64,000 nt of DNA from Pseudomonas parafulva NBRC 16636 = DSM 17004 (GCF_000730645.1 NZ_BBIU01000004.1:1-64000); one strand, 5' to 3'; shown: positions 22,405-35,842, counted from the stretch's first letter. Notes: generated by a model not told the origin, from the sequence alone. Translations and numbers: made by a program.

Positions 22405-23196
22405 ATGGCTAAGGTATTCGCAATCGCGAACCAGAAAGGTGGTGTAGGCAAGACCACCACCTGTATCAATCTCGCGGCCTCGCTGGCTGCGACCAAGCGC
22501 CGTGTGCTGCTGATCGACCTCGATCCGCAGGGCAACGCCACCATGGGCAGCGGGGTGGACAAGCACGAGCTCGAGCACTCGGTGTACGACCTGCTGATCG
22601 GCGAATGTGACCTGGCCCAGGCCATGCACTATTCCGAGCATGGTGGTTTCCAGTTGCTGCCGGCCAACCGTGACCTGACCGCAGCCGAAGTGGTGCTGCT
22701 GGAGATGCAGGTCAAGGAGAGCCGCCTGCGCAATGCACTGGCGCCCATCCGTGACAATTACGATTTCATTCTGATCGACTGCCCGCCGTCGCTGTCGATG
22801 CTCACGCTCAACGCCCTGGTTGCGTCCGATGGCGTGATCATCCCCATGCAGTGCGAGTACTACGCGCTGGAAGGCCTGAGCGACCTTGTGGATAACATCA
22901 AGCGCATCGCTGCACGGCTCAACCCCGAGCTCAAGATCGAGGGCCTGTTGCGGACCATGTACGACCCGCGCCTCAGCCTGAACAACGATGTTTCTGCGCA
23001 GCTGAAGGAGCACTTTGGCCAGCAGCTGTACGACACCGTGATCCCACGCAATATCCGCCTGGCCGAAGCGCCCAGTTTCGGCATGCCGGCGCTGGCGTAC
23101 GACAAGCAATCGCGTGGCGCGCTGGCCTACCTGGCCCTGGCTGGCGAACTGGTTCGCCGTCAGCGTCGTCAAACCCGCACTGCACAAACAACTTAA
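22405..23196 (+). CDS. parA: chromosome partitioning ATPase ParA (Soj)
   Basis: A 263-residue deviant-Walker ATPase. The motif KGGVGKTT near residue 11 contains the signature lysine, followed by LLIDLDPQGNAT and LIDCPPSLSMLT. ATP-bound dimers coat the nucleoid and pull ParB-parS complexes, and so origins, towards the poles. It lies in the conserved rsmG-parA-parB order, 9 bp ahead of parB. Confidence 0.97.
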   Translation: MAKVFAIANQKGGVGKTTTCINLAASLAATKRRVLLIDLDPQGNATMGSGVDKHELEHSVYDLLIGECDLAQAMHYSEHGGFQLLPANRDLTAAEVVLLEMQVKESRLRNALAPIRDNYDFILIDCPPSLSMLTLNALVASDGVIIPMQCEYYALEGLSDLVDNIKRIAARLNPELKIEGLLRTMYDPRLSLNNDVSAQLKEHFGQQLYDTVIPRNIRLAEAPSFGMPALAYDKQSRGALAYLALAGELVRRQRRQTRTAQTT

Positions 23197-23205
23197 GGAA
23201 TCCGC

Positions 23206-24078
23206 ATGGCCGTCAAGAAACGAGGTCTCGGACGTGGGTTGGATGCGCTGCTCAGCGGTCCTTCCGTCAGCGCGCTCGAAGAGCAGGCTGTAAAGATCGA
23301 CCAGAAGGAACTGCAACACCTGCCCGTGGAGTTGATTCAGCGGGGCAAGTACCAGCCGCGCCGCGACATGGATCCACAGGCGCTCGAGGAACTCGCCCAT
23401 TCGATACGCAGCCACGGGGTGATGCAGCCCATTGTGGTGCGGCCGATCGGCGACAACCGCTACGAGATCATCGCCGGTGAGCGCCGCTGGCGCGCCACCC
23501 AGCAGGCCGGCCTGGACACCATCCCTGCCATGGTCCGCGAGGTGCCCGACGAAACCGCCATCGCCATGGCGCTGATCGAGAACATCCAGCGCGAGGACCT
23601 TAACCCGCTGGAGGAGGCACTCGCCTTGCAGCGCCTGCAGCAGGAGTTCGAGCTGACCCAGCAACAGGTGGCCGACGCCGTGGGTAAGTCGCGGGTGACC
23701 GTGGCCAACCTGCTGCGCCTGATTACCTTGCCCGACGCGATCAAGACCATGCTCGCTCACGGTGATCTGGAAATGGGCCACGCCCGTGCCCTGCTCGGCC
23801 TGGAAGAGCATCGTCAGGAGGAGGGGGCGCGTCATGTTGTCGCACGTGGGCTGACCGTGCGCCAAACCGAGGCGCTGGTGCGTCAGTGGCTGAGTGACAA
23901 ACCTGATCCGGTAGAACCGGGCAAACCTGATCCGGACATCGCACGCCTTGAACAGCGGCTGGCAGAGCGGCTGGGCTCTGCGGTGCAGATTCGCCATGGC
24001 AACAAGGGCAAAGGGCAGCTGGTCATTCGTTATAACTCGCTGGACGAGTTGCAGGGCGTGCTTGCTCACATCCGCTGA
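23206..24078 (+). CDS. parB: chromosome partitioning protein ParB (Spo0J)
   Basis: A 290-residue parS-binding CTPase. The N-terminal ParB/Srx domain has the CTP-binding GERRWRA motif and LIENIQREDLNPLEEA. The central helix-turn-helix is LTQQQVADAVGKSRVTVANLLRL, and the C-terminal dimerisation region follows. The N-terminal KKRGLGRGLDALL is the ParA-stimulating tail. Its binding sites are visible at 11089, 11719 and 60728 in this window. Confidence 0.97.
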   Translation: MAVKKRGLGRGLDALLSGPSVSALEEQAVKIDQKELQHLPVELIQRGKYQPRRDMDPQALEELAHSIRSHGVMQPIVVRPIGDNRYEIIAGERRWRATQQAGLDTIPAMVREVPDETAIAMALIENIQREDLNPLEEALALQRLQQEFELTQQQVADAVGKSRVTVANLLRLITLPDAIKTMLAHGDLEMGHARALLGLEEHRQEEGARHVVARGLTVRQTEALVRQWLSDKPDPVEPGKPDPDIARLEQRLAERLGSAVQIRHGNKGKGQLVIRYNSLDELQGVLAHIR

Positions 24079-24122
24079 AACAATTCCCGTTGTAGCGTGC
24101 GGCCGTAAATCACTACGAAGAG

Positions 24123-24151
24123 TTGAATAGGGGTTAATCCACCCCTATACT
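24123..24151 (+). promoter_or_regulatory. sigma-70 promoter of the atp operon
   Basis: TTGAAT and TATACT are spaced by 17 bases, 75 bp before the atpI start. It is the best promoter match between parB and the atp genes. Confidence 0.75.
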
Positions 24152-24226
24152 CTGCGCGCATTTTGTCGGCACAAATTATGCCAAGTCATAGCTGACGGGT
24201 TGGTCGACTTTCGGGGAGCAGTTGTG

Positions 24227-25520
<1,294 letters not shown>

Positions 25521-25540
25521 GACCGCCTGGCGTGTCTGAT

Positions 25541-25570
25541 AGCCTTCCCCGCTCGTTTGGGGGGAGGGCT
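25541..25570 (+). other. intercistronic hairpin between atpB and atpE
   Basis: AGCCTTCCCC pairs with GGGGAGGGCT around GCTCGTTTGG, with one G-U pair. It lies ahead of atpE, the subunit needed in most copies, so it probably stabilises the downstream mRNA or modulates read-through. Confidence 0.5.
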
Positions 25571-25649
25571 TAAAAAGTCCGCAAGGGCATGCTGTACCAA
25601 ACGATTTGTTTTACCGCTTCAAACTAAAAACCTAACCAATACGACGTAA

Positions 25650-25922
<273 letters not shown>

Positions 25923-25978
25923 TCACTCGTCTTCACGAGTTGATGGCTGTATGAATTAAGACCGAGCGAGGTGTTGGC

Positions 25979-26449
25979 GTGAACATTAATGCAACCCTGA
26001 TTGGCCAATCCGTTGCTTTTCTGATTTTTGTACTCTTCTGCATGAAGTACGTATGGCCTCCGGTCATCACTGCTCTGCAAGAGCGCCAAAAGAAGATTGC
26101 CGACGGCTTGGACGCTGCCAACCGCGCAGCTCGTGACCTGGAGCTGGCCCAAGAAAAAGCGGGTCAGCAACTGCGCGACGCTAAAGCACAGGCAGCCGAA
26201 ATCATTGAGCAAAGCAAGAAACGCGCTGCTCAGCTTGTCGAGGAAGCCCGTGATCAGGCCCGCGTCGAAGCTGACCGTGTGAAGGCTCAGGCTCTGGCCG
26301 AGATCGAACAGGAACTGAACAGCGCTAAAGACGCCCTGCGTGCCCAAGTGGGTGCCCTGGCCGTTGGCGGTGCTGAAAAGATCCTTGGCGCCACAATCGA
26401 TCAAAACGCGCATGCGGAGCTGGTTAACAAACTGGCCGCTGAAATTTAA
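25979..26449 (+). CDS. atpF: ATP synthase Fo subunit b
   Basis: A 156-residue stator subunit with one N-terminal transmembrane helix ([20 protein letters not shown]) and a long charged coiled coil that reaches F1. The start is GTG at 25979 ([10 protein letters not shown]), the usual N-terminus for this family. atpH follows 12 bp later. Confidence 0.96.
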   Translation: MNINATLIGQSVAFLIFVLFCMKYVWPPVITALQERQKKIADGLDAANRAARDLELAQEKAGQQLRDAKAQAAEIIEQSKKRAAQLVEEARDQARVEADRVKAQALAEIEQELNSAKDALRAQVGALAVGGAEKILGATIDQNAHAELVNKLAAEI

Positions 26450-26461
26450 GCGAGGGCGATC

Positions 26462-26998
26462 ATGGCAGAACTGACCACGTTGGCCCGACCTTACGCTAAG
26501 GCTGCCTTTGAGCATGCCCAGGCCCATCAGCAACTGGCCAATTGGTCAGCCATGCTCGGCCTGGCTGCTGCGGTGTCGCAAGACGACACCATGCAGCGCC
26601 TGCTCAAGGCCCCGCGACTGACGAGCGCAGAAAAGGCCGCCACGTTCATTGACGTGTGCGGTGACAAGTTCAATGCACAGGCACAGAATTTCATTCATGT
26701 TGCCGCGGAAAACGACCGTCTCCTGCTTCTGCCGGAGATTGCCGCTCTGTTCGACCTGTACAAGGCCGAGCAAGAGAAATCCGTGGACGTGGAAGTCACC
26801 AGTGCCTTCGCGTTGAACCAAGAACAGCAAGACAAACTCGCCAAGGTTCTCAGTGCACGGTTAGGCCAGGAAGTGCGCCTGCACGCGTCGGAGGATGCCA
26901 GCCTGATTGGCGGCGTCGTCATCCGCGCCGGTGACCTGGTAATCGATGGCTCTGTTCGCGGCAAAATCGCGAAACTGGCCGAAGCATTGAAATCTTGA
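26462..26998 (+). CDS. atpH: ATP synthase F1 subunit delta
   Basis: A 178-residue OSCP-type subunit linking the b-dimer to the top of the alpha3beta3 hexamer. It begins [19 protein letters not shown] and ends with the typical [14 protein letters not shown] containing [12 protein letters not shown]. It is in the normal operon position ahead of atpA. Confidence 0.96.
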
Positions 26999-27019
26999 GT
27001 TTGAAGGGGCAGCAGAGCA

Positions 27020-28564
27020 ATGCAGCAACTCAATCCTTCCGAAATTAGTGAAATCATCAAGGGCCGCATCGACAACCTCGATGTGAGCTCCCAAGCCCGT
27101 AACGAAGGTACCGTCGTTTCGGTTTCCGACGGTATCGTGCGGATCCACGGTCTGGCCGACGTCATGTACGGCGAAATGATCGAGTTCCCTGGCGGCGTCT
27201 ACGGTATGGCACTGAACCTGGAGCAAGACTCCGTGGGTGCAGTGATCCTGGGTGCCTATGACACCCTCGCCGAAGGCATGAGCGCCAAGTGCACCGGCCG
27301 CATCCTGGAAGTTCCGGTTGGTAAGGAACTGCTGGGTCGCGTCGTCGACGCACTGGGTAACCCGATCGACGGCAAAGGCCCGCTGGGCAACACCGAGACC
27401 GATGCGGTCGAGAAAGTTGCTCCAGGCGTGATCTGGCGTAAGTCGGTAGACCAGCCTGTACAGACTGGCTACAAGTCCGTCGACGCCATGATCCCTGTCG
27501 GCCGTGGTCAGCGTGAGCTGATCATCGGTGACCGTCAGATCGGCAAGACCGCCATGGCCATCGACGCCATCATCAACCAGAAAGACTCCGGTATTTTCTG
27601 TGTTTATGTGGCTGTCGGCCAGAAGCGTTCGACCGTTGCCAACATCGTTCGCAAGCTGGAAGAAAACGACGCACTGAAAAACACCATCGTGGTGGTTGCC
27701 AGCGCCTCGGAATCCGCCGCACTGCAATTCCTGGCGCCTTACGCCGGTTGCACCATGGGCGAATTCTTCCGTGACCGCGGCGAAGACGCACTGATCGTTT
27801 ACGATGACCTGTCCAAGCAAGCCGTTGCTTACCGTCAGATCTCCCTGCTGCTGCGCCGTCCACCAGGACGTGAAGCGTACCCAGGCGACGTGTTCTATCT
27901 CCACTCCCGTCTGCTGGAGCGTGCATCGCGCGTTTCGGAAGAGTACGTCGAGAAGTTCACCAATGGCGCAGTGACTGGCAAAACCGGTTCCCTGACCGCT
28001 CTGCCGATCATCGAAACCCAGGCTGGCGACGTTTCCGCGTTCGTTCCGACCAACGTGATTTCCATCACCGACGGTCAGATCTTCCTGGAGTCGGCCATGT
28101 TCAACTCGGGCATCCGCCCTGCAGTGAACGCCGGTGTTTCGGTATCCCGCGTAGGTGGTGCCGCTCAGACCAAGATCATCAAGAAACTGTCCGGTGGTAT
28201 CCGTACCGCTCTGGCTCAGTACCGTGAGCTGGCTGCATTCGCCCAGTTCGCTTCCGATCTGGACGAAGCGACCCGCAAGCAGCTGGAGCATGGTCAGCGC
28301 GTAACCGAGCTGATGAAGCAGAAGCAGTACGCACCGATGTCCATCGCGGACATGGCGCTGTCGCTGTACGCCGCTGAGCGTGGTTTCCTGACTGACGTAG
28401 AAGTCTCCAAGGTCGGCAGCTTCGAGCAAGCGCTGATCGCCTTCTTCAACCGTGATCACGCTGAACTGATGGCGAAGATCAACGTGAAGGGTGACTTCAA
28501 CGACGAAATCGACGCAGGCCTGAAAGCCGGTATCGAGAAGTTCAAGGCCACCCAGACCTGGTAA
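27020..28564 (+). CDS. atpA: ATP synthase F1 subunit alpha
   Basis: A 514-residue nucleotide-binding subunit of F1. It shows the P-loop GDRQIGKTA near residue 170, the arginine-finger region and the signature [14 protein letters not shown]. It forms the hexamer with beta. It lies 21 bp behind atpH and a strong hairpin separates it from atpG. Confidence 0.98.
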   Translation: MQQLNPSEISEIIKGRIDNLDVSSQARNEGTVVSVSDGIVRIHGLADVMYGEMIEFPGGVYGMALNLEQDSVGAVILGAYDTLAEGMSAKCTGRILEVPVGKELLGRVVDALGNPIDGKGPLGNTETDAVEKVAPGVIWRKSVDQPVQTGYKSVDAMIPVGRGQRELIIGDRQIGKTAMAIDAIINQKDSGIFCVYVAVGQKRSTVANIVRKLEENDALKNTIVVVASASESAALQFLAPYAGCTMGEFFRDRGEDALIVYDDLSKQAVAYRQISLLLRRPPGREAYPGDVFYLHSRLLERASRVSEEYVEKFTNGAVTGKTGSLTALPIIETQAGDVSAFVPTNVISITDGQIFLESAMFNSGIRPAVNAGVSVSRVGGAAQTKIIKKLSGGIRTALAQYRELAAFAQFASDLDEATRKQLEHGQRVTELMKQKQYAPMSIADMALSLYAAERGFLTDVEVSKVGSFEQALIAFFNRDHAELMAKINVKGDFNDEIDAGLKAGIEKFKATQTW

Positions 28565-28569
28565 GCCGC

Positions 28570-28591
28570 AGCGGGGGCTCAGGCCCCCGCT
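28570..28591 (+). other. intercistronic hairpin between atpA and atpG
   Basis: AGCGGGGGC TCAG GCCCCCGCT is a perfect 9-bp stem with a four-base loop, 5 bases after the atpA stop. No T-run follows, so it more likely protects or separates transcript segments than terminates. Confidence 0.6.
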
Positions 28592-28612
28592 TGCTAACCT
28601 GATAGGTGATAC

Positions 28613-29473
28613 ATGGCAGGCGCAAAAGAGATTCGCAGTAAGATTGCGAGCATCAAAAGCACGCAAAAAATTACCAGCGCCATGGAGAAAGTGGCGGTCA
28701 GCAAAATGCGCAAGGCACAAATGCGCATGGCTGCTAGCCGTCCTTACGCGGAGCGTATCCGCCAGGTGATCGGTCATCTGGCCAACGCCAACCCGGAATA
28801 CCGCCACCCGTTCATGATCGAGCGCCCTGTAAAGCGCGTTGGTTATATCGTGGTGAGCAGTGACCGTGGTTTGTGCGGTGGCTTGAATACCAACCTGTTC
28901 AAGGCCTTGGTCAAGGACATGAACGTAAACCGCGAACAGGGCGTGGAAATCGACCTGTGCGTGATCGGCAGCAAGGGTGCGACTTTCTTCCGCATCTTTG
29001 GCGGCAACGTTGTAGCCGCGATCAGCCACCTAGGCGAAGAGCCATCGATCAATGACCTGATCGGCTCCGTCAAAGTGATGCTGGACGCCTACCTGGACGG
29101 CCGTATCGATCGCCTTTCGGTGGTTTCGAACAAGTTCATCAACACCATGACCCAGAAGCCAACGGTCGAGCAATTGGTACCGTTGGTGGCAACCCCGGAT
29201 CAGGATCTCAAGCACCACTGGGATTACCTGTACGAACCCGACGCAAAAGAGCTGCTGGACGGCTTGATGGTGCGTTATGTGGAGTCGCAGGTGTACCAGG
29301 CGGTGGTCGAGAACAACGCTGCTGAACAAGCGGCCCGGATGATCGCCATGAAAAACGCCACAGATAACGCCGGTGATTTGATCAAAGAGCTTCAGTTGAT
29401 CTACAACAAGGCGCGTCAGGCTGCGATCACCCAGGAGATCTCGGAAATCGTCGGCGGCGCTGCCGCGGTTTAA
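28613..29473 (+). CDS. atpG: ATP synthase F1 subunit gamma
   Basis: A 286-residue central-stalk subunit. N- and C-terminal helices form the coiled coil that rotates in the hexamer: [22 protein letters not shown] at the start and [21 protein letters not shown] at the end. [11 protein letters not shown] is the conserved middle motif. Confidence 0.97.
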   Translation: MAGAKEIRSKIASIKSTQKITSAMEKVAVSKMRKAQMRMAASRPYAERIRQVIGHLANANPEYRHPFMIERPVKRVGYIVVSSDRGLCGGLNTNLFKALVKDMNVNREQGVEIDLCVIGSKGATFFRIFGGNVVAAISHLGEEPSINDLIGSVKVMLDAYLDGRIDRLSVVSNKFINTMTQKPTVEQLVPLVATPDQDLKHHWDYLYEPDAKELLDGLMVRYVESQVYQAVVENNAAEQAARMIAMKNATDNAGDLIKELQLIYNKARQAAITQEISEIVGGAAAV

Positions 29474-30877
<1,404 letters not shown>

Positions 30878-30882
30878 TTCCT

Positions 30883-30900
30883 GCGCCCCGCAAGGGGCGC
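30883..30900 (+). other. intercistronic hairpin between atpD and atpC
   Basis: GCGCCCC GCAA GGGGCGC is a perfect 7-bp stem with a GCAA (GNRA-type) tetraloop, 5 bases behind atpD. It is the third such hairpin in this operon. Confidence 0.6.
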
Positions 30901-30920
30901 TATCAGGTTGAGGCAAGCAG

Positions 30921-31340
30921 ATGGCTATGACAGTCCATTGCGATATCGTCAGCGCGGAAGGAGAGATCTTCTCCGGTCTGGTCGAGATGGTGGTTGCGCA
31001 CGGTAACCTGGGTGATCTTGGTATCGCTCCAGGCCACGCGCCGCTGATCACCAATCTGAAGCCAGGTCCGATCACGCTGACCAGGCAGGGTGGCGCCCAA
31101 GAGGTGTTCTACATCTCTGGTGGTTTCCTCGAGGTTCAGCCGAACATGGTCAAGGTGCTTGCCGATACCGTGCAACGTGCTGCAGACCTGGATGAAGCGC
31201 AGGCTCAGGAAGCCCTCAAGGCTGCCGAGAACGCCCTGAATCTGAAAGGCGCGGACTTCGACTACGGTGCCGCCGCCGCACGTCTGGCCGAGGCCGCAGC
31301 GCAGCTGCGTACCGTCCAGCAAATGCGCAGAGGCAAGTAA
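30921..31340 (+). CDS. atpC: ATP synthase F1 subunit epsilon
   Basis: A 139-residue stalk subunit with an N-terminal beta-sandwich ([32 protein letters not shown]) and a C-terminal helical hairpin that can inhibit ATP hydrolysis. It is the last gene of the operon; the terminator follows after 36 bp. Confidence 0.96.
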   Translation: MAMTVHCDIVSAEGEIFSGLVEMVVAHGNLGDLGIAPGHAPLITNLKPGPITLTRQGGAQEVFYISGGFLEVQPNMVKVLADTVQRAADLDEAQAQEALKAAENALNLKGADFDYGAAAARLAEAAAQLRTVQQMRRGK

Positions 31341-31376
31341 TCGGCCCACGCTGATCACTGCTGTTGCGATTGAGTA

Positions 31377-31403
31377 AAAGGGTAGCCTCGGCTACCCTTT
31401 TTC
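31377..31403 (+). terminator. intrinsic terminator of the atp operon
   Basis: AAGGGTAGCC TCG GGCTACCCTT-type stem followed by TTTCTTTTT closes the operon. Confidence 0.9.
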
Positions 31404-31460
31404 TTTTTCCGAATTCCCCTCCGGTCATTTCACTGACCGCCCAGGATTGGTAGCCAGTCA

Positions 31461-32828
31461 ATGTCACTCGATATCGTTATTCTCGCCGCCGGCCAAGGCA
31501 CCCGCATGCGCTCGGCGCTGCCCAAGGTGCTGCACCCGGTAGCCGGCAACTCCATGCTCGGCCATGTTATCCAAAGCGCCCGGCAGTTGCAGCCACAGGG
31601 CATTCATGTGGTGGTTGGCCATGGCGCCGAGTTGGTGCAGCAACGGCTGGCGAGTGACGACCTGAACTTCGTCATGCAGGACAAGCAACTGGGCACTGGC
31701 CATGCACTGGCACAGGCGCTGCCGGCCCTTACTGCCGATACGGTCCTGGTGCTTTACGGTGATGTGCCACTGATCGAAGTGCAGACCCTGCAACGGCTGC
31801 TGGCCAAGGCCAGCGAGCAGCGCCTGGGGCTGCTCACCGTCACGCTGCAGGACCCCACCGGCTATGGCCGGATCGTGCGCAACACTGACGGCAAGGTTAC
31901 GGCCATCGTGGAGCACAAGGATGCCAGCGACGCGCAAAAGGCCATCAACGAGGGCAACACCGGCATTCTGGCCCTGCCTGCCGCACGTTTGGCCGACTGG
32001 ATGGGCCGGTTGTCCAACAACAACGCCCAAGGCGAGTACTACCTCACCGACGTGATCGCCATGGCCGTGGCCGATGGCCTGGAGGTGGCCACCGAGCAGC
32101 CGCACGACCCCATGGAAGTGCAGGGCGCCAACGACCGCCGCCAGCTGGCAGAGCTTGAGCGTCACTACCAGTTGCGAGAAGGCCGTCGGCTCATGGCCCA
32201 AGGGGTCACCCTGCGTGACCCGGCGCGCTTCGATGTGCGCGGTGAAGTGACCGTGGGCCGGGATGTGCTGATCGACATCAACGTCGTTCTTGAAGGCAAG
32301 GTGGTCATCGAGGATGACGTGCAGATTGGCCCGAACTGCGTGATCAAGGACAGCACCTTGCGCAAGGGCGTGATCATCAAGGCCAACAGCCACCTGGACG
32401 GCGCGGTGATGGGCGAGGGCAGTGACGCTGGCCCGTTCGCCCGTCTGCGCCCAGGCAGCGTGCTGGAGGCCAAGGCCCATGTGGGTAACTTCGTCGAGCT
32501 GAAGAACGCCCACCTGGGTGAAGGCGCCAAGGCGGGTCACCTGACCTACCTGGGCGATGCCGAGGTTGGCGCGCGTACCAACATCGGCGCGGGCACCATC
32601 ACCTGCAACTACGACGGTGCCAACAAGTTCAAGACCGTGATGGGCGAGGACGTATTCATCGGCTCCAACAATTCGCTGGTGGCACCGGTGGAAATCAAAG
32701 CCGGCGCAACCACTGCGGCAGGTTCCACCATCAATCAGGCCGTCGAGGCGGGTGAACTGGCCGTGGCACGTGCCCGACAGCGCAATATCAGCGGCTGGAA
32801 GCGGCCGGAGAAAATCAAGAAGAGCTGA
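31461..32828 (+). CDS. glmU: bifunctional GlcNAc-1-P uridyltransferase / GlcN-1-P acetyltransferase
   Basis: A 455-residue enzyme making UDP-GlcNAc for peptidoglycan and LPS. The N-terminal pyrophosphorylase has [19 protein letters not shown]. The C-terminal left-handed beta-helix of hexapeptide repeats (from about residue 250) contains the acetyltransferase site, with [14 protein letters not shown]. With GlmS it completes the cytoplasmic hexosamine route; glmR and glmS follow. Confidence 0.97.
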   Translation: MSLDIVILAAGQGTRMRSALPKVLHPVAGNSMLGHVIQSARQLQPQGIHVVVGHGAELVQQRLASDDLNFVMQDKQLGTGHALAQALPALTADTVLVLYGDVPLIEVQTLQRLLAKASEQRLGLLTVTLQDPTGYGRIVRNTDGKVTAIVEHKDASDAQKAINEGNTGILALPAARLADWMGRLSNNNAQGEYYLTDVIAMAVADGLEVATEQPHDPMEVQGANDRRQLAELERHYQLREGRRLMAQGVTLRDPARFDVRGEVTVGRDVLIDINVVLEGKVVIEDDVQIGPNCVIKDSTLRKGVIIKANSHLDGAVMGEGSDAGPFARLRPGSVLEAKAHVGNFVELKNAHLGEGAKAGHLTYLGDAEVGARTNIGAGTITCNYDGANKFKTVMGEDVFIGSNNSLVAPVEIKAGATTAAGSTINQAVEAGELAVARARQRNISGWKRPEKIKKS

Positions 32829-32850
32829 GTTATCCACAGCCTTCTACGCC

Positions 32851-32884
32851 AAAGCCGATTTATGTGAATAAATCGGCTTTTTCA
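32851..32884 (+). terminator. intrinsic terminator behind glmU
   Basis: AAAGCCGATTTA and TAAATCGGCTTT form a perfect 12-bp stem with loop TGTGAA, followed by TT. DnaA boxes flank it at 32830-32838 and 32921-32929. Confidence 0.85.
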
Positions 32885-32931
32885 TTTCTGGGGTGCTGCA
32901 TTACTTTTTGTCAGGAATTTTTATCCACACC

Positions 32932-32960
32932 TTGACGAGCGCGCTGGCTTAGGTTTTGAT
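32932..32960 (+). promoter_or_regulatory. possible glmR-glmS promoter
   Basis: TTGACG and TTTGAT are separated by 17 bases, 38 bp before the glmR start. A perfect DnaA box at 32921-32929 sits immediately upstream of the -35, so DnaA could influence it. Confidence 0.45.
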
Positions 32961-32998
32961 TGCAACCATTATCTTTCGAACCGAAACTTAAAAGCCCA

Positions 32999-33772
32999 AT
33001 GTCGAAACGAAACACACCTCAGCGTCGGCACAACATCCTGGCTCTGCTCAGCGAGCACGGCGAGGTGACGGTCGATGCCCTCGCCAAGCGTTTCGATACC
33101 TCCGAAGTGACCATCCGCAAAGACTTGGCCGCGCTGGAGAGCAACGGGCTGTTGTTGCGTCGTTACGGTGGTGCCGTACCGGTACCGCAGGAGCTGCTGG
33201 TGGAACCGGCCCAGCCGGTGTCTGCCTACAAGCGGGCAATTGCCCGTGCTGCGGTAGGCCTTATTCGCGAGCATGCACGCATCATCGTCGACAGTGGCAG
33301 CACCACCGCGGCCATGATCCCTGAACTGGGGCGCCAGCCTGGGCTGGTGGTGATGACCAACTCGCTCAATGTGGCCCGCGCCATCAGCGAAATCGAGCAC
33401 GAGCCGGTGTTGTTGATGACCGGTGGCACCTGGGACCCCCACTCGGAATCGTTCCAGGGCCAGGTGGCCGAGCAGGTGTTGCGGTCCTACGACTTCGACC
33501 AGTTGTTCATCGGTGCCGACGGCATCGACCTGAGCCGTGGCACCACCACGTTCAATGAGCTGCTGGGTTTGAGCCGGGTGATGGCCGAAGTCGCCCGCGA
33601 AGTGATCGTGATGGTCGAGTCCGACAAGGTCGGGCGCAAGATCCCCAACCTCGAACTGCCCTGGAGCAGGGTGCACACCCTGATCACAGACGAACGCCTG
33701 CCCAGTGAGGCACGCCAACAAATTCAAGCCCGCGGCGTCAACCTGATCTGCGCCGCGATCAGCCAGGAGTAA
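32999..33772 (+). CDS. glmR: DeoR-family regulator GlmR
   Basis: A 257-residue DeoR-type regulator. The N-terminal helix-turn-helix is VTVDALAKRFDTSEVTIRKDLAALE. The C-terminal DeoR sensor domain has VDSGSTTAAMIPEL and FIGADGIDLSRGTTT and would bind a phosphosugar. The ATG at 32999 is preferred to an in-frame TTG upstream. It lies 6 bp before glmS, as PA5550 (GlmR) does in P. aeruginosa, where it affects glmS expression and antibiotic susceptibility. Confidence 0.88.
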   Translation: MSKRNTPQRRHNILALLSEHGEVTVDALAKRFDTSEVTIRKDLAALESNGLLLRRYGGAVPVPQELLVEPAQPVSAYKRAIARAAVGLIREHARIIVDSGSTTAAMIPELGRQPGLVVMTNSLNVARAISEIEHEPVLLMTGGTWDPHSESFQGQVAEQVLRSYDFDQLFIGADGIDLSRGTTTFNELLGLSRVMAEVAREVIVMVESDKVGRKIPNLELPWSRVHTLITDERLPSEARQQIQARGVNLICAAISQE

Positions 33773-33778
33773 ATAGAC

Positions 33779-35614
33779 ATGTGTGGAATCGTGGGTGCAG
33801 TCGCCGAGCGCAACATCACCGCCATCCTGATCGAGGGCCTGAAGCGTCTGGAATACCGTGGGTACGACAGTGCCGGCCTGGCCGTGCTGACCCAGGACGG
33901 CGAGCTGCAGCGTCGCCGCCGTATTGGCAAGGTCAGTGAGCTGGAAGCCGCTGTGGTGGCCGAGCCGGTTGCCGGGCGCCTGGGCATTGCCCACACCCGT
34001 TGGGCTACCCACGGCGCACCTACCGAAGGCAATGCACACCCCCATTTCTCTGGCCATGAAGTGGCTGTGGTGCACAACGGCATCATCGAGAACCACGAAG
34101 CGCTGCGCGAAGAGCTCAAGGGGCTGGGCTATGTGTTCGCATCGCAGACCGACACCGAAGTCATCGTCCACCTTATCCACCACACCCTCAAAAGCCTCCC
34201 GGACCTGGCCGACGCCCTCAAGGCAGCGGTCAAGCGCCTGCATGGCGCCTATGGCCTGGCGCTGATCAGTACTCACCAACCCGACCGCCTGGTGGCCGCG
34301 CGCAGCGGTAGCCCGCTGGTCATCGGCCTGGGCCTGGGTGAGAACTTCCTGGCGTCCGACCAACTGGCGCTGCGCCAGGTCACCGACCGCTTTATGTACC
34401 TTGAAGAAGGGGACATCGCCGAAATCCGCCGTGACCAGGTGCGCATCTGGGACCAGGGTGGCCGTGAGGTTCAGCGCGAAACCGTGCAGTACCACGAAGG
34501 GGCAGAAGCCGCTGACAAAGGCCAGTATCGCCACTTCATGCTCAAGGAAATCCACGAGCAACCACGCGTGGTGCAGCGCACCCTTGAAGGCCGCCTGGGC
34601 ACTGACCACGTGCTGGTCCAGGCCTTCGGGCCACAGGCGGCCGAGCTGTTCGCCAAGGTGCGCAACGTGCAGATCGTGGCCTGCGGCACCAGCTACCACG
34701 CAGGCATGGTTGCCCGTTACTGGCTGGAAAGCCTGGCGGGGATCCCTTGCCAGGTAGAGGTAGCCAGCGAGTTCCGCTACCGCAAGGTGGTGGTGCAGCC
34801 CGACACGCTGTTCGTGTCCATCTCCCAGTCCGGTGAAACCGCCGACACCCTCGCGGCCCTGCGCAACGCTAAAGAGCTTGGCTTCCTCGGCAGCCTGGCC
34901 ATCTGCAACGTCGGCATCAGTTCGCTGGTGCGTGAGTCGGACCTGACCCTGCTGACCCTGGCCGGCCCGGAAATCGGCGTGGCCTCCACCAAGGCCTTCA
35001 CCACCCAGCTGGTGTCGCTGATGCTGCTGACCCTGGCCCTGGGCCAGGTGCGCGGCACTCTGGCGGCCGGCGTGGAGGCCGAGCTGGTCGAAGAACTGCG
35101 TCGCCTGCCGGCCCGCCTGGGTGAAGCTCTGGCCATGGACGCTACCGTCGAAAAAATCGCCGAGCTGTTCGCCGACAAGCACCATACCCTGTTCCTGGGC
35201 CGTGGTGCCCAGTACCCCGTTGCCATGGAAGGGGCACTGAAGCTGAAGGAAATCTCGTACATCCATGCCGAAGCCTACCCGGCCGGCGAGCTGAAACACG
35301 GCCCGCTGGCGCTGGTGGACAATGACATGCCGGTGGTTACCGTTGCGCCGAACAACGAACTGCTGGAAAAGCTCAAGTCCAACCTGCAGGAAGTGCGTGC
35401 CCGCGGTGGTGAGCTGGTGGTGTTTGCCGACGAGCAGGCCGGGCTGAGCAATGGTGAAGGTACCCATGTGATCCAGGTACCGCACATCGCCGATGCCCTG
35501 GCGCCGATCCTGTACACCATACCGCTGCAGTTGCTGTCGTATTACGTGGCTGTGCTCAAGGGTACTGATGTGGATCAGCCGCGGAATTTGGCGAAGTCGG
35601 TGACAGTGGAGTGA
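33779..35614 (+). CDS. glmS: glutamine-fructose-6-phosphate aminotransferase
   Basis: A 611-residue enzyme making glucosamine-6-phosphate from fructose-6-phosphate and glutamine. The N-terminal Cys nucleophile is in MCGIVGAV, with [13 protein letters not shown] in the glutaminase half. Two SIS domains hold SQSGETADT and [18 protein letters not shown]. It ends with the conserved LAKSVTVE. The 3' end doubles as the TnsD recognition site for Tn7. Confidence 0.98.
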   Translation: MCGIVGAVAERNITAILIEGLKRLEYRGYDSAGLAVLTQDGELQRRRRIGKVSELEAAVVAEPVAGRLGIAHTRWATHGAPTEGNAHPHFSGHEVAVVHNGIIENHEALREELKGLGYVFASQTDTEVIVHLIHHTLKSLPDLADALKAAVKRLHGAYGLALISTHQPDRLVAARSGSPLVIGLGLGENFLASDQLALRQVTDRFMYLEEGDIAEIRRDQVRIWDQGGREVQRETVQYHEGAEAADKGQYRHFMLKEIHEQPRVVQRTLEGRLGTDHVLVQAFGPQAAELFAKVRNVQIVACGTSYHAGMVARYWLESLAGIPCQVEVASEFRYRKVVVQPDTLFVSISQSGETADTLAALRNAKELGFLGSLAICNVGISSLVRESDLTLLTLAGPEIGVASTKAFTTQLVSLMLLTLALGQVRGTLAAGVEAELVEELRRLPARLGEALAMDATVEKIAELFADKHHTLFLGRGAQYPVAMEGALKLKEISYIHAEAYPAGELKHGPLALVDNDMPVVTVAPNNELLEKLKSNLQEVRARGGELVVFADEQAGLSNGEGTHVIQVPHIADALAPILYTIPLQLLSYYVAVLKGTDVDQPRNLAKSVTVE

Positions 35615-35642
35615 TGGGGGGGTTGCTGGGATAGAAAGGCTC
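35579..35642 (+). other. attTn7, unoccupied
   Basis: The last 36 bases of glmS are the known TnsD target and insertion normally occurs about 25 bp behind the stop. No Tn7-like terminal sequence is present here, so the site is empty. Confidence 0.7.
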
Positions 35643-35650
35643 CAAGCCCA

Positions 35651-35689
35651 AGGCTGCCAGTTAAAAGGCTTAGGCCCGTCTGGCAGCCT
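35651..35689 (+). terminator. inverted repeat behind glmS
   Basis: AGGCTGCCAG and CTGGCAGCCT form a perfect 10-bp stem with a 19-base loop. There is no T-run, so termination is uncertain. It lies just beyond the expected Tn7 insertion point. Confidence 0.4.
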
Positions 35690-35735
35690 ATCCCCGGCAA
35701 AAACCGCAGATAACGTGATGCTTCAGCAGGCACCC

Positions 35736-35804
35736 GTGGGAGCGGCTTTAGCCGCGAACACCGGCGAAGCCGGTGCCATGCCCCGCGCTGCCTGCTACGC
35801 GGGG
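35736..35804. repeat. REP element followed by a second GC-rich hairpin
   Basis: CGTGGGAGCGGCTTTAGCCG and CACCGGCGAAGCCGGTG match the extragenic REP pattern common in P. putida-group genomes. CCCCGCG...CGCGGGG follows at 35781-35804. The pair separates glmS from the convergent NTF2-like gene and may limit read-through. Confidence 0.7.
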
Positions 35805-35842
35805 CCCCCGTTCCAGGGGCTCCAGCTCGCCAAGCGTACAAA

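Noticed and set aside
35615..35842. Tn7 or other island ends behind glmS
   Set aside because: No Tn7-like terminal sequence or tns gene is present; only a hairpin and a REP element are seen.
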